Source of the DNA: MR-S7 sp000400995 | GTDB taxonomy: Bacteria; Pseudomonadota; Gammaproteobacteria; Burkholderiales; Burkholderiaceae_C | Assembly: GCF_045291395.1 (NCBI RefSeq) | Contig: NZ_CP152342.1 | Coordinates: forward strand, 558,001 to 622,000 | DNA length: 64,000 nt | Direction: 5' to 3' | Notes under the pieces: model-generated | What the model saw: the letters and a program-made list of their open reading frames with translations, nothing else | The model's database searches: none | Told to the model about the DNA's origin: nothing | Part shown: positions 35,343 through 44,563 of the stretch, piece by piece | Layout of the letters: every line of letters begins with the position of its first letter | Numbering within the stretch: position 1 is the first letter of the stretch | Program-made: the position numbers and the translations under genes

Positions 35343-36227
35343 TCACTGGAGTACGGTGGGGCCGGTGTCCTGCACGGTGGCGCGCCGCATGGCGCGGCGA
35401 TACTTCTCGTCGAACTTGGTGCCGCGGTGCATGGTGGTACGGTTGTCCCAGATGACGAGATCGCCCACGCGCCAGCGGTGGCGGTAGATGAACTGCTGCT
35501 GCGTGGCGAACGCCATCAGCTCGTCCAGGAGCGCTTTGCTTTCCTCATCGTCCATGCCTTCGATCGACCGGATGTGCGACGCCAGGTACAAGGAACGGCG
35601 GTTGCCGTGGGGGAGCGTGCGCACCAGGACTTGCTTCACGGGAGGTTGCATCTCCCGCCATTCGGGCGGTATGCCGTCCAGGTCGAACCCCGTGAGGCTG
35701 CGGGAGTAGAAGTAGTCGTGCACGGCAACCAAGTCGCCGATCCTGGATTGCAGGGCGGGGTCCAGCGTGTCCCAGACCGTGCGCATGTCCGCGAATTCCG
35801 TGGCGCCGCCCACGGGGGCCACCTCCTGGGCGGAGAGCAGGGAGGCGCTTGCAGGGGTCTTTTTGAACGAGCTGTCGGTGTGCCAGAGCTGGTTGCTGAG
35901 ATTGATCAGCCGCCGGATGTCGCCGGGTTCCAGGAGCTTGCCAGACTCATCCAGGTTGGAGATATCGGACAGTTGCGCATGGTCCAGCCGGCGTGGCCGT
36001 TTGGCGTTGTAGATGGACGCACCCACTGATACCTCCAGCGGGCCGAAAACTTCCGCAACCTTGAGCTGCTGTGCTTCATTCAGGGGCTGGCTCGGAATGA
36101 CCAGCACGCCGTACTGGTCCAGGGCAGCCCGCAACTCCCGGGCAATCTCCGGGGTAGGAGGGGCACACAGATCCACGCCTGCGATCTCTGCAACAAAATC
36201 TTCACGGACCGGCGTCACTTCAAGCAT
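35343..36227 (-). CDS. TauD/TfdA family alpha-ketoglutarate-dependent dioxygenase
   Basis: A 294-residue Fe(II)/2-oxoglutarate oxygenase. Iron ligands are the His and Asp of LWHTDSSFKK (about residue 112) and the His of TTMHRGTKFDEKYRR near the C terminus, whose arginine pair binds 2-oxoglutarate. NRRSLYLASHIRSIEGM is typical of the TfdA branch (2,4-D and related aryloxyacids) rather than taurine dioxygenase. The substrate is probably an ether- or sulfonate-linked organic acid. It heads an operon with a Bug binding protein and is divergent from an IclR regulator, presumably its controller. The ATG at 36227 follows an AGGAA site. Confidence 0.88.
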   Translation of the reverse strand: MLEVTPVREDFVAEIAGVDLCAPPTPEIARELRAALDQYGVLVIPSQPLNEAQQLKVAEVFGPLEVSVGASIYNAKRPRRLDHAQLSDISNLDESGKLLEPGDIRRLINLSNQLWHTDSSFKKTPASASLLSAQEVAPVGGATEFADMRTVWDTLDPALQSRIGDLVAVHDYFYSRSLTGFDLDGIPPEWREMQPPVKQVLVRTLPHGNRRSLYLASHIRSIEGMDDEESKALLDELMAFATQQQFIYRHRWRVGDLVIWDNRTTMHRGTKFDEKYRRAMRRATVQDTGPTVLQ

Positions 36228-36254
36228 ATGGGATTCCTCGCTGAACACTGGTAA

Positions 36255-36290
36255 ATTTCGACAATCGAAAATAATTTCGCCTAACGAATT
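36255..36290. promoter_or_regulatory. Candidate IclR operator between the dioxygenase and iclR genes
   Basis: TTTCGACAATCGAAA (36256-36270) is a perfect inverted repeat (TTTCGA/TCGAAA, 3-base spacer). Next to it AATTTCGCCTAACGAATT (36273-36290) is a second imperfect one. They lie in an AT-rich 80-base gap between divergent genes, where an IclR regulator would be expected to bind. Confidence 0.55.
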
Positions 36291-36309
36291 AAATGGTAGT
36301 ACAAAATTC

Positions 36310-37092
36310 ATGACAGAGATCAAGGGTTTACCCAAGGGCAGTGATTCGTTCGTAGAAGCCTTTGCGCGGGGCTTGGCCGTCATCCGGGCCTTTGGCCCGG
36401 GGCACAGTGAGCTGACGCTCTCCGAGGTGGCGGAACGCGCCGGGCTCACGCCGGCCGGGGCGCGGCGGTTGCTGCACACCCTGGTCACGCTGGGCTATGC
36501 GCGCGTCGATGGGCGGTTCTTTTCCCTGACGCCCGCCGTGCTGGACATCGGCTACTCCTACCTGGGCTCGCTGTCGCTGCGGGAGGTCGCTGCCCCTTTC
36601 CTGGAGGCGTTTGCGCGCGATGTGGGAGAGATTTGCACGGTGTCCGTGCTGGACAGGACTGATGTGGTCTATGTGGCGCGCGCCGAGATGCGCAGCCCCA
36701 TCTCCCGGCGGCTGTCTACCGGCGAGCGGTTGCCGGCCCACGCCACATCGAGCGGCCATGTGCTGCTGGGCTATCTGTCCGACCAGGAACTCCAGGAATA
36801 TTTGGCGCAGGCGCCGTTCGAGCGCTTGACGGAGTGGACGCTCGCGGACAGGGAGCCACTGGCGCATGCGATCGCGCAAGCGCGTGCGTGCGGACATGCA
36901 CTGGCCAGCGAACAGTTGGAACTGGGCGTCTGCGGCCTGGCCGTCCCCATCAAGGACCGGGCGGGGAGCGTGACTGCGGCCTTGACGACCAGCCTGAGCC
37001 TGGCTCGGCACCCGCTCGCATCGATCGAGGCAGCCTTCTTGCCCAAACTGCAGGAAATGGCGCAGCAGATCGGGCGCGGGCTTGCCGATTGA
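36310..37092 (+). CDS. IclR family transcriptional regulator
   Basis: A 260-residue regulator of the PcaR/PobR branch. The N-terminal winged helix has LTLSEVAERAGLTPAGARRL (about residue 35). The C-terminal ligand domain has VYVARAEMRSPISRRLSTGERLPAH and LELGVCGLAVPIKDRAG, typical of aromatic-acid-responsive members. Divergent from the TfdA-type dioxygenase/Bug pair, which it probably controls through the inverted repeats between them. The ATG at 36310 has a weak ribosome binding site. Confidence 0.92.
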   Translation: MTEIKGLPKGSDSFVEAFARGLAVIRAFGPGHSELTLSEVAERAGLTPAGARRLLHTLVTLGYARVDGRFFSLTPAVLDIGYSYLGSLSLREVAAPFLEAFARDVGEICTVSVLDRTDVVYVARAEMRSPISRRLSTGERLPAHATSSGHVLLGYLSDQELQEYLAQAPFERLTEWTLADREPLAHAIAQARACGHALASEQLELGVCGLAVPIKDRAGSVTAALTTSLSLARHPLASIEAAFLPKLQEMAQQIGRGLAD

Positions 37093-37113
37093 GGTCCCTG
37101 TCCCGGATGCTGT

Positions 37114-39284
37114 CTAGAGGAACTGGGCCCTTGCGCCCACCATCAGCCGCCTGCCAGCGGCAGGTTCGAAGAAACGGCCATTGCCATCGTTCACGATCAG
37201 CGTGCCCGCATACCGGCGGTCCAGGAGATTGTCGAGCCGGGCCCAGAACTGCCAGCGCGGGCTGCCGGCGGTAGCTTCTCTCCGCTGGTAGCCAGCATGC
37301 AGGCCTGCCACGGCGAAGCCCGCTGACGATGCGGAGTTGGTGTCGTTGGCAAACACGCGTCCCGACAGGCTCAGCGTGCCTCCGATGCGCCAGCGGGGGC
37401 CGGAGCGTAGTCGAGCGCCAGTTGGGCGGCATGCCGCGCGGTGCCCGGCAGCTGGTTGCCCGCAGCCACGGCCACGCCGCCCGCGCCGGTGTAGGCATGG
37501 CCGAAATAGGCGTCCAGGTAGGTGTAGCTCGCGCGGGGCGACCATGCGCCCCAGGTGGCACGCCATGCCAGCTCCAGGCCCCGGCGCCGCACGTTGTCCA
37601 CGTTCTGGAAGATGGAGCGGCCATTGACGGTTTCCACCGGCACGATTTCTCCGCGGCTGCGCGTATCGAACCAGGCCAGTTCCAACTGCTGGCGTGTGCC
37701 GCGCCACTTGGCGCCCACTTCCCACTGCGTGCTGCGCGCCGCGGACAGGCCGTAGTTGGGCCCGGTGTTGCCCAGGCTGTAGGCCATCTCGCTGAGTGTC
37801 GGTGTCTCGAAACCGCGGCCTACGTTCGCATAGAGGTTCCACGCATCGGTGGCGCTCCACACAAGGCCTAGCATCGGGCTGGTGTGGCGCCAGGTGCGGC
37901 TGCCGCTGTCGTCGGGATTCGCCGCAGCGATATGCCGGTCGTCCACCTGCACGCGCACCTGGCTTGCGCGCAGCCCGGCAATGGCGCGCCAGCGGGCGGA
38001 GAGCCAAGTGTCCACCTGGGCATACAGGTCGGTATTGCCGGCCCGGTCACGCTCATTGCGCCGTGGAGCGCCCATGCGGCCTTGCTCGTTCACGAATCCC
38101 TGGCGGTGTTCGGACATGCGGTGTGCTTCCACGCCCGCTGTCCAGGTCAGCGGCAGTCCGGAGGCGAGGCGCATGGAGCGCGTCCAGGTCGCACCCACGC
38201 CGTAGTAGCTGCGGTCCAGATCCACTACGCCTCCGGCACTGTTCGCGGCAGCACCGCTGAAGGACAGGTACTGGGTGAGTTGGCGCATACCCCCGTAGGC
38301 GCGCAGCTGCACGCTGTCAGTGGCGTTGAGCTGCTGCTCCAGCACCACGCCCAGCTGGTTCTGACCCACTGCTTTACGGGTGTTGAATGCCGCAGCCACG
38401 GAGGCAGTCTGGCGTGGGTCGCCGTGCATCTGGTCCTGCGTCAGGCCCAGGGGATCCTGCGCCAGGGGCTGGTCGTACAGGTTGAGCAAGGCGGTGATCC
38501 GCGTTTGCCCATCGGGCCGGGCCACGAGCTTGCCATTGAAGTGGGTGCGACGGGCGGCGCTGTGCGCGCGCCAGCCGTCGATTTGGAAATGCGAAAGGTC
38601 CACCAGGCCACCCAGGCGCTCGCTGCCGAAGTCCAGCGATGCATCCAGCAGCCGCTGGCCATAAGAGCCCATGGCCATGCCCGCCTGTGCTGCACCCCCC
38701 GGCCGCGGATCGCGCGTGGTGACCTGCACCACGCCACCGGCCGCATTGCCGTACAGCTGCGCCAGCGGGCCGCGCAGCACGTCGATCTGCGCGGCCGAAG
38801 GCAGGTGGGCCGTGGCGGCCTGGCCCTGGCCGTCCGGCATGGTTGCGGGAATGCCGTCAACGAGGATGCGAACGCCCCGTACGCCGAATGTGGAGCGGGT
38901 CCCGAAGCCCCGCACGGCAATTTGGAGATCCTGCGCATAGTTGCCGCGGTCCTGCGCTACCACCCCCGCTTGTCCTTCCAGCAACTCCGAGAGGTGTACC
39001 AGGGGAGTGGGGGCTGTGAAGCCGTCCACCGACACGCTGCTGTAGCTGGCGGCGCTGTCGAAACGGCGTTGCGCCTGGCTGCTGTCGATCACTTCCACGG
39101 TGTCGAGGGTGGGCTGCTCCGCAGCATCGGCCGGATCGGCGGCATGCGCAGCCGCACAGGCGCCACCTGCCAGCGCCAGCAGGCAGGTGCGGTGCACAAA
39201 AGGCGGCAATGTCGGCGGCACGGCAATGGAGCGACGGTGGCTTGCGCGGCTTTCACTCGGCGCGGACCACACGCCAGATGGCAT
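37114..39284 (-). pseudogene. PqqU/YncD-type TonB-dependent receptor, frameshifted near the C terminus
   Basis: The first frame (39284 to 37371) encodes a signal peptide, plug and most of a barrel. The plug reads NYAQDLQIAVRGFGTRSTFG and LVDGIPATMPDGQGQ, strongly matching E. coli YncD (PqqU), the receptor for pyrroloquinoline quinone. The last about 95 residues (WRIGGTLSLSGRVFANDTNS through FWARLDNLLDRRYAGTLIVN to the terminal LMVGARAQFL) are in another frame, ending at 37114. One extra G in the G5 run at 37395-37399 (plus strand) would restore DYAPAPRWRIGG. As given, the barrel would lack its last strands and be non-functional. The gene lies directly after a PQQ-type dehydrogenase, overlapping it by 32 bases. 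The exact start is uncertain (ATG 39284, or a later GTG/TTG). Confidence 0.85.
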
Positions 39285-40599
39285 TGCCTACGTCATCGGC
39301 CACCAGCAGCGCGCCCTTGCCGTCCAGTGCCACGCCCACCGGGCGGCCATAGGCTTTGCCGTCCTTGCTCAGGAACCCGCTCAGGAAAGGCGTGGGGGGC
39401 CCCGAGGGCCGGCCGTCGGCGAAGGGCACGAACACGACGTTGTAGCCCGTCAGTTCCTTGCGGTTCCAGGAACCGTGCTGGCCGATGAATGCGCCACTCG
39501 CGTACTGCTGTGGCATGCGGGCATTCGAGAACGCCAGGCCCAGGGGCGCCACGTGGGCGCCCAGCCCATAGTCCGGCGCGATGGCCTTGGCCACCATGTC
39601 CGGGTTGGGCGGCTTGACCCGCTCGTCCACATGCTGGCCCCAGTAGCTCCAGGGCCAGCCATAGAAGGCGCCGTCCTTCACCGACGTGAGGTAGTCGGGC
39701 ACCAGGTCGTTGCCGAGCTCGTCGCGCTCGTTCACCACGGTCCAGAGGGCCTTGCTGTGCGGCTCCCAGCCCAGGCCGTTGGGGTTGCGCAGGCCGCTGG
39801 CGAACAGGCGCTTGCTGCCGCTGGCCAGATCCACTTCCCAGATGGCGGCGCGCCCCTGCTCGGCTTCCATGCCGTTGTCGGCGATGTTGCTGTTGGAGCC
39901 CACCGTCGCATAGAGCTTGCTGCCGTCGGCGCTGGCGATGATGTTCTTGGTCCAGTGGTGGTTGGCACCGGCGGGCAGGTCGGTGACTTTGGTGGGCGCG
40001 GCGGTGATAGCGGTCTGCCCCGCCTTGTACGCCACCTTGACGATGGCGTTCGCATTGGCGATATAGAGCTGCTCGCCTATCAATGCCATGCCGAACGGGG
40101 AGAACAGATCCTTCATGAACACGGACCGCGTCTCGGCCACGCCGTCGCCATCGGCGTCCCGCAGCAGGGTGATGCGGTCGGCGCTGGGCGTTCCCGCGCC
40201 TGCACGCTTCATCACCATGCCCATGGCCTTGCCGCGCAGGCCATCGGCGTGCACGTTCTTGGCTCCTTCCTCAGGGGGCGGCTTGTTGCTCTCGGCCACC
40301 AGCACATCGCCGTTGGGCAGGGTGTAGACCCAGCGCGGGTGGTCCAGCCCTGCCGCGAAGGCCGTGACCTTGAAGCCGGCGGGGGCTTGCGGCATCACGC
40401 CCTCCGGCCAACGCTCGGCGGGTGCGATGTTCACGGTGGGAATCAGCCCGTCCTTGTCCGGTGCGGGCAGCGGAGGGTTGGGACCTACGCCCGCAGGAGC
40501 GGACTGCTGTGCCGCCGCACTGGCCATGGAGCCGGCGAGCAACGCCAGCACGGGCCACCAGGGCCGGTACGGAGGCAAGGGGCGGGTGGGCGTTTTCAT
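39253..40599 (-). CDS. Sorbosone dehydrogenase family PQQ-dependent sugar dehydrogenase
   Basis: A 448-residue periplasmic protein with a signal peptide (WWPVLALLAGSMASAAAQ) and a six-bladed beta-propeller of the soluble PQQ glucose/sorbosone dehydrogenase family. Recognisable parts are FAAGLDHPRWVYTLPNGDVL, HHWTKNIIASADGSKLY, SGLRNPNGLGWEPHSK, VVNERDELGNDLVPDYLTSV, and GRPVGVALDGKGALLVADDV at the end. Such enzymes oxidise sugars or aldehydes and pass electrons to c-type cytochromes. It follows a cytochrome oxidase cluster by 88 bases in the same direction and precedes a PqqU-like receptor, which could supply its PQQ, since no pqq synthesis genes are present here. The substrate is unknown. 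Confidence 0.87.
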   Translation of the reverse strand: MKTPTRPLPPYRPWWPVLALLAGSMASAAAQQSAPAGVGPNPPLPAPDKDGLIPTVNIAPAERWPEGVMPQAPAGFKVTAFAAGLDHPRWVYTLPNGDVLVAESNKPPPEEGAKNVHADGLRGKAMGMVMKRAGAGTPSADRITLLRDADGDGVAETRSVFMKDLFSPFGMALIGEQLYIANANAIVKVAYKAGQTAITAAPTKVTDLPAGANHHWTKNIIASADGSKLYATVGSNSNIADNGMEAEQGRAAIWEVDLASGSKRLFASGLRNPNGLGWEPHSKALWTVVNERDELGNDLVPDYLTSVKDGAFYGWPWSYWGQHVDERVKPPNPDMVAKAIAPDYGLGAHVAPLGLAFSNARMPQQYASGAFIGQHGSWNRKELTGYNVVFVPFADGRPSGPPTPFLSGFLSKDGKAYGRPVGVALDGKGALLVADDVGNAIWRVVRAE

Positions 40600-40687
40600 G
40601 GACGCAGTATGGGAAGGTGCCTTGGCCGCAGGTGTAGGCCAAGGCCGCCACCGTGGCCGCGCGGGGACGGACGAGCGTCCTGGTGCC

Positions 40688-43204
40688 TCAGGTGCCCATC
40701 CACGAGGGCAGCCAACGCACCAGAGCCATGCCGATGAGAGACTGGGCCACGGCGCCGTGCCACATCAGCGCGGTGTTGTCCAGCGTCGCCCGTGCGTCCT
40801 GGCGCAGCTTGCCTGTCCAGGACCGGGCCAGCACATAGCTGCCCATGACCAGCAGCACCAGGCCATGGAAGCACTGCCAGGCCAGCAGTGCGGCGACCGT
40901 GGCGCTCCAGGCGTTGGCACGGGGCGACAGGCCCGCCTGCAGGTGCATGCCCCAGTCGAGAGCCATGGCGCCCAGCGCGCTGGCCAGGGCGAGCACCACC
41001 GCCAGACGCAGCGCGCGCTGCCTGGCGTGCTTCATGCTGTGCACCGCCCAGGCCATCAATGCGGATGCCAGGCCCAGCAGGGCCGCAGCCCAAAGGCCGC
41101 CCTCCGGCAGGCGCGCGCCGGGCGGTGGGCATACGTCGAGCGCCATCGACACATGGATGTGGGCAAACCCGAACGAGGCGAAGACGGTGCTGTCCACCGC
41201 GAGCAAGATCACCATGGCCCACCACGAGTGGGATGCACGTCCGCTGGCGGTGGCGGGAACGCTCACGCCAGCGCCGATGGCCGCCATATCGCGGGGCGGC
41301 GGTCGGTCTGAACCCCAGAGCCAGATGAGCATGGCGCCCAGCGAGATGCCTCCCGCGATGAAGGCCGGAACGATCCATGCCACGGTCAGCAGCAGGAAGA
41401 ACCCTGCGGTCCCCGCTGCCGCCACGAACGGCGCCCAGCCGTCGCCGGGCAGGCGCAGCAGGTGGGTGACGTGGGCGCGCACGGGGCTGGTCACCAGGGT
41501 CTCGCGCCCGCCAAACACGGTGCCGGGCAGCCAGTGGCGCCCTGCGGCCACCTCTGCAGGCAGCGCAGGCTGTTCCCACAGCGGCTCCCGCGACGCCACC
41601 TGGGGGATGCTGCGCACGCCATAGTCGCCCTGGGGCAGCCACTCCAGCGAGTCTGCCTTCCATGGGTCGCCGTGCTCGCGGCGGGGGCGCACGAGCGTGC
41701 GTACCAGGTCGGTCAGGCACAGCAGTACACCCGCGGCGAACACATACGCCCCTGCCGTGGAGAGCGCGTTCCAGAGCGTCCAGTCCAGTCCTTCGGCATA
41801 GGTGTAGACCCGCCGCGGCATGCCGGCCAGACCGACGATGTGCAGGGGGAAGAACGCCAGGTTGAAGCCGCCGAACATCAGGCCGCAACCCCAGCGTCCG
41901 ATGCGCTCCGACAGCCGGTGTCCGTTGTACAAGGGAGCCCAGTAGTAGAGGGCTGCGAACAGCGGAAACACCAGCCCGCCCACCAGCACGTAGTGCAGGT
42001 GGGCCACCACGAAATAGCTGTCGTGTGCTTGCCAGTCGAACGGCAGAACGGCCAGCATCACTCCTGTGAGGCCGCCCAGCACGAAGATGAAGTGAAAGCC
42101 CAGCAGGAACAGCGACGGCACTACCATGCGCACGCGGCCTTTCCAGAAAGTGGCGATCCAGGCGAACACCTGCACGGCGCTAGGAATCGAGACCGCGAAG
42201 CTGGCGATGGAGGTGATGTGCATCGCCAGCGGCCCCAGGCCCGCCGTGAACATGTGGTGCATCCACAGCAGGAAGCTGATGGCGCCTACCGCGGCCAGCG
42301 CCCAGACGATGGCGCGGTAGCCCACGAGGGTGGTGCCCGCCATCACCGGCACCATCATCGACACCATGCCCGCCGCGGGCAGGAAGATGATGTAGACCTC
42401 GGGGTGGCCGAAGAACCAGAACAGGTGCTGCCACAGCAGCGGATCGCCGCCCCGCGCGGGGATGAAGAACGGCCAGTCGAACGCGCGCTCCAGCTCCAGC
42501 AGCAGGGTGCCGGCGATGAGCGCGGGAAAGGCGAAGATCACCATGAGCGCGGCGACCAGAACGGCCCAGGCGAAGGGAGGCATCCGGCCCAGCGTCATGC
42601 CCGGCGCGCGCGTGAAGAGGATGCCGATGATCAGTTCGATGGCTCCGGCAATCGCGGAGATCTCGATGAAGCCGATGCCCAGCAGCCACCAGTCGGCACC
42701 GATGCCGGGGGAGTATTCCTTGCCGGTGAGTGGCGGGTACATGAACCAGCCGCCATCGGGCGAGGCGCCGAAGAAAACCGTGCAGAAGAAGGCGATGCCG
42801 CCAAAGGCGTAGGCCCAGAAGGCATAGGCTGACAGCCGGGGAAAGGGCAGGTCGCGGGCGCCGAGCATGTTGGGCAGCAGCCAGACGGCAACGGCCTCGA
42901 CCACGGGCACGGCGAACAGGAACATCATCACCGAGCCATGCAGCGTGAAGAGCTGGTTGTAGGTGCCGGCTTCCACCACGGAGTTGCCGGGAAGCGCGAG
43001 CTGCGTGCGCATGACCAGGGCCAATACCCCCGCCAGCACGAAGAACAGCAGGGCCGTGGCGAGGTAGTAGACACCGATGTGGCTGTTGTTCACCGCGGAG
43101 AGCCTGCGCCATCCAGACGGGGGCTTCCATGCCCGCTGCAATGCGTCGAGTTCTCCGTCGGGGCGGGGCAATGCGTTGGGCAACCCGTCGGGCGTCTGCG
43201 TCAT
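40688..43204 (-). CDS. Cytochrome c oxidase subunit I fused to a subunit III-like domain
   Basis: An 838-residue integral-membrane protein. Residues 1-560 are the heme-copper oxidase core: WFFGHPEVYIIFLPAAGM (CuB His, crosslinked His-Tyr, and the proton-channel Glu), LLWMHHMFTAGL (two CuB His) and SYFVVAHLHYVLVGG (heme a3 and a ligands), as in the A1 subfamily. Residues 600-838 carry about seven more helices resembling subunit III. It reduces oxygen to water and pumps protons. The ATG at 43204 overlaps the coxB-like stop (ATGA). Upstream on the same strand are coxB-like and cytochrome c genes; downstream is the quinoprotein. Confidence 0.93.
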   Translation of the reverse strand: MTQTPDGLPNALPRPDGELDALQRAWKPPSGWRRLSAVNNSHIGVYYLATALLFFVLAGVLALVMRTQLALPGNSVVEAGTYNQLFTLHGSVMMFLFAVPVVEAVAVWLLPNMLGARDLPFPRLSAYAFWAYAFGGIAFFCTVFFGASPDGGWFMYPPLTGKEYSPGIGADWWLLGIGFIEISAIAGAIELIIGILFTRAPGMTLGRMPPFAWAVLVAALMVIFAFPALIAGTLLLELERAFDWPFFIPARGGDPLLWQHLFWFFGHPEVYIIFLPAAGMVSMMVPVMAGTTLVGYRAIVWALAAVGAISFLLWMHHMFTAGLGPLAMHITSIASFAVSIPSAVQVFAWIATFWKGRVRMVVPSLFLLGFHFIFVLGGLTGVMLAVLPFDWQAHDSYFVVAHLHYVLVGGLVFPLFAALYYWAPLYNGHRLSERIGRWGCGLMFGGFNLAFFPLHIVGLAGMPRRVYTYAEGLDWTLWNALSTAGAYVFAAGVLLCLTDLVRTLVRPRREHGDPWKADSLEWLPQGDYGVRSIPQVASREPLWEQPALPAEVAAGRHWLPGTVFGGRETLVTSPVRAHVTHLLRLPGDGWAPFVAAAGTAGFFLLLTVAWIVPAFIAGGISLGAMLIWLWGSDRPPPRDMAAIGAGVSVPATASGRASHSWWAMVILLAVDSTVFASFGFAHIHVSMALDVCPPPGARLPEGGLWAAALLGLASALMAWAVHSMKHARQRALRLAVVLALASALGAMALDWGMHLQAGLSPRANAWSATVAALLAWQCFHGLVLLVMGSYVLARSWTGKLRQDARATLDNTALMWHGAVAQSLIGMALVRWLPSWMGT

Positions 43205-44127
43205 TGCAAGGACTCCAGCCACGCCCCTATGGCCCGCAAAGTAGGATCGTCCAGCCGGTCGTAAGAGGGCATGCGGGCTCCCGGCTTGAGCTGCTGGACG
43301 TGCGCCATCCACTGCGCGCTGGCCTGGGCGGTGTTGGGCAGCGTGCCAGCCCCCAGGTGCAGGCGGCTGCCGACGTGCGTGAGGTCCGGTCCCAGGCGGC
43401 CGTCGGCGTCCGCGCCGCGCACGGTGTGGCAGGCGTTGCAGCGCTGCGCCAGGAAGGCAGCGCGGCCTTGCTGCAGCAGCGGTGATGCCGGGGCCGCTGC
43501 GGGTTGTACCTGCCCGGCGAGCCATGCGTCGAAGGCCTGAGGCTCCAGGCCCACCACGTGCAGGGCCATCCGTGCATGCTGCTCGCCGCAGAACTCGGCG
43601 CACTGGCCGCGCCATACACCCGGTTCGGGTGCGCTGACCAGCAGGTGCTGCATGCGCCCCGGCAGCATGTCCATCTTGCCCGCGAGCTGCGGCACCCAGA
43701 AGCTGTGGATCACGTCGGCACTGGTGAGCGCCAGGTACACAGGGCGGCCCACGGGGATGCGGATTTCGTTCGCTGTCACGATGTCGGTGCCGGAAGCCGG
43801 GTCGCGGTAGCGGACCTCCCACCACCACATATGGGCCTTCACGGCCACGACCAGGGCGTCTGGGGGCGGCGCGGGCTTCCATGGGGGCGTGAACGGCAGG
43901 GACCAGGCAAACAGCGCAGCCAGGGCGGTGGCCGGAAAGGCCACGCCCGCTCCCCAGATCCACAGGCGTGCATCGACGCGGCGTCCGGTCTGCCGCCGCA
44001 GCGCCCACGCCAGCAGCAGCATCGTGCCCGCGAAGATGGCCGTGCCACCGCCCAGTAGCACCCAGGTGACGGTTTCGATGGCGCGGGCCGCGTCCCCCAC
44101 GGAGTGCATGGCGCCACCCATCCTCAT
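43201..44127 (-). CDS. Cytochrome c oxidase subunit II with C-terminal cytochrome c domain
   Basis: A 308-residue protein with two N-terminal helices (ETVTWVLLGGGTAIFAGTML, VAFPATALAALFAWSLPF), then a cupredoxin CuA domain. The CuA ligands are in SADVIHSFWVPQL and GQCAEFCGEQHARM (C-x3-C-x3-H-x2-M). A C-terminal cytochrome c domain has the heme site CNACH (about residue 232) with a distal Met in GARMPSYDRL. It receives electrons from soluble or membrane cytochrome c and passes them to subunit I. The start ATG at 44127 overlaps the stop of the cytochrome c gene upstream. Confidence 0.93.
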   Translation of the reverse strand: MRMGGAMHSVGDAARAIETVTWVLLGGGTAIFAGTMLLLAWALRRQTGRRVDARLWIWGAGVAFPATALAALFAWSLPFTPPWKPAPPPDALVVAVKAHMWWWEVRYRDPASGTDIVTANEIRIPVGRPVYLALTSADVIHSFWVPQLAGKMDMLPGRMQHLLVSAPEPGVWRGQCAEFCGEQHARMALHVVGLEPQAFDAWLAGQVQPAAAPASPLLQQGRAAFLAQRCNACHTVRGADADGRLGPDLTHVGSRLHLGAGTLPNTAQASAQWMAHVQQLKPGARMPSYDRLDDPTLRAIGAWLESLQ

Positions 44128-44531
44128 TCCAGCGAAAAGAGATAGGCCGCCATGGCCTGAGCGTCGGCAGGCGGCACCCCCATGGCAGGCATGGCGGTGC
44201 CGGGCACCAGGGCCTGAGGATCGGTGATCCAGCGTGCAAGCACATCGGGGAGGTTCTGCAGACGGCCTGCGATGTAGCTGCGCCGACTCCAGCCCCCGAG
44301 CGTTTGCGCCACGGTGCCGCGCGCAGCAGGAACGCCGGGGATGGCGTGGCAGGAGCTGCACTGGTACTGGGCGAGGAGCGCCTTGCCGCGTTCCACGCTG
44401 GTTTCGTGGGGCTGCGCATGCACCAAGCCCGCGAGCAGAGCGGGCAGCAGGGCAGGGGCCATCGACCATGCGCGGTGCACAAGGGGCTTGTTCAGCATGG
44501 CCCAAGACTCCATCGGCGCATTCTGACGCAC
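44124..44531 (-). CDS. Monoheme cytochrome c
   Basis: A protein of up to 135 residues with a signal peptide (HRAWSMAPALLPALLAGLVHA) and one heme site, YQCSSCHAIPGV (about residue 58). The distal Met is in VPGTAMPAMGVPPADAQ. The true start may be the third ATG (MLNKPLVHRA, 44498), because the first residues are not signal-like. It is the first gene of the oxidase operon and its stop overlaps the coxB-like start. It probably delivers electrons from periplasmic dehydrogenases to the CuA subunit. Its C-terminal half resembles that of the diheme protein encoded divergently (RRxxIAG, PGTAMPxxGVxPxDAxxMAAYL). Confidence 0.9.
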   Translation of the reverse strand: MRQNAPMESWAMLNKPLVHRAWSMAPALLPALLAGLVHAQPHETSVERGKALLAQYQCSSCHAIPGVPAARGTVAQTLGGWSRRSYIAGRLQNLPDVLARWITDPQALVPGTAMPAMGVPPADAQAMAAYLFSLE

Positions 44532-44563
44532 GGGTTCTTGCAGGGCACCCAGAATGCAGCCAA

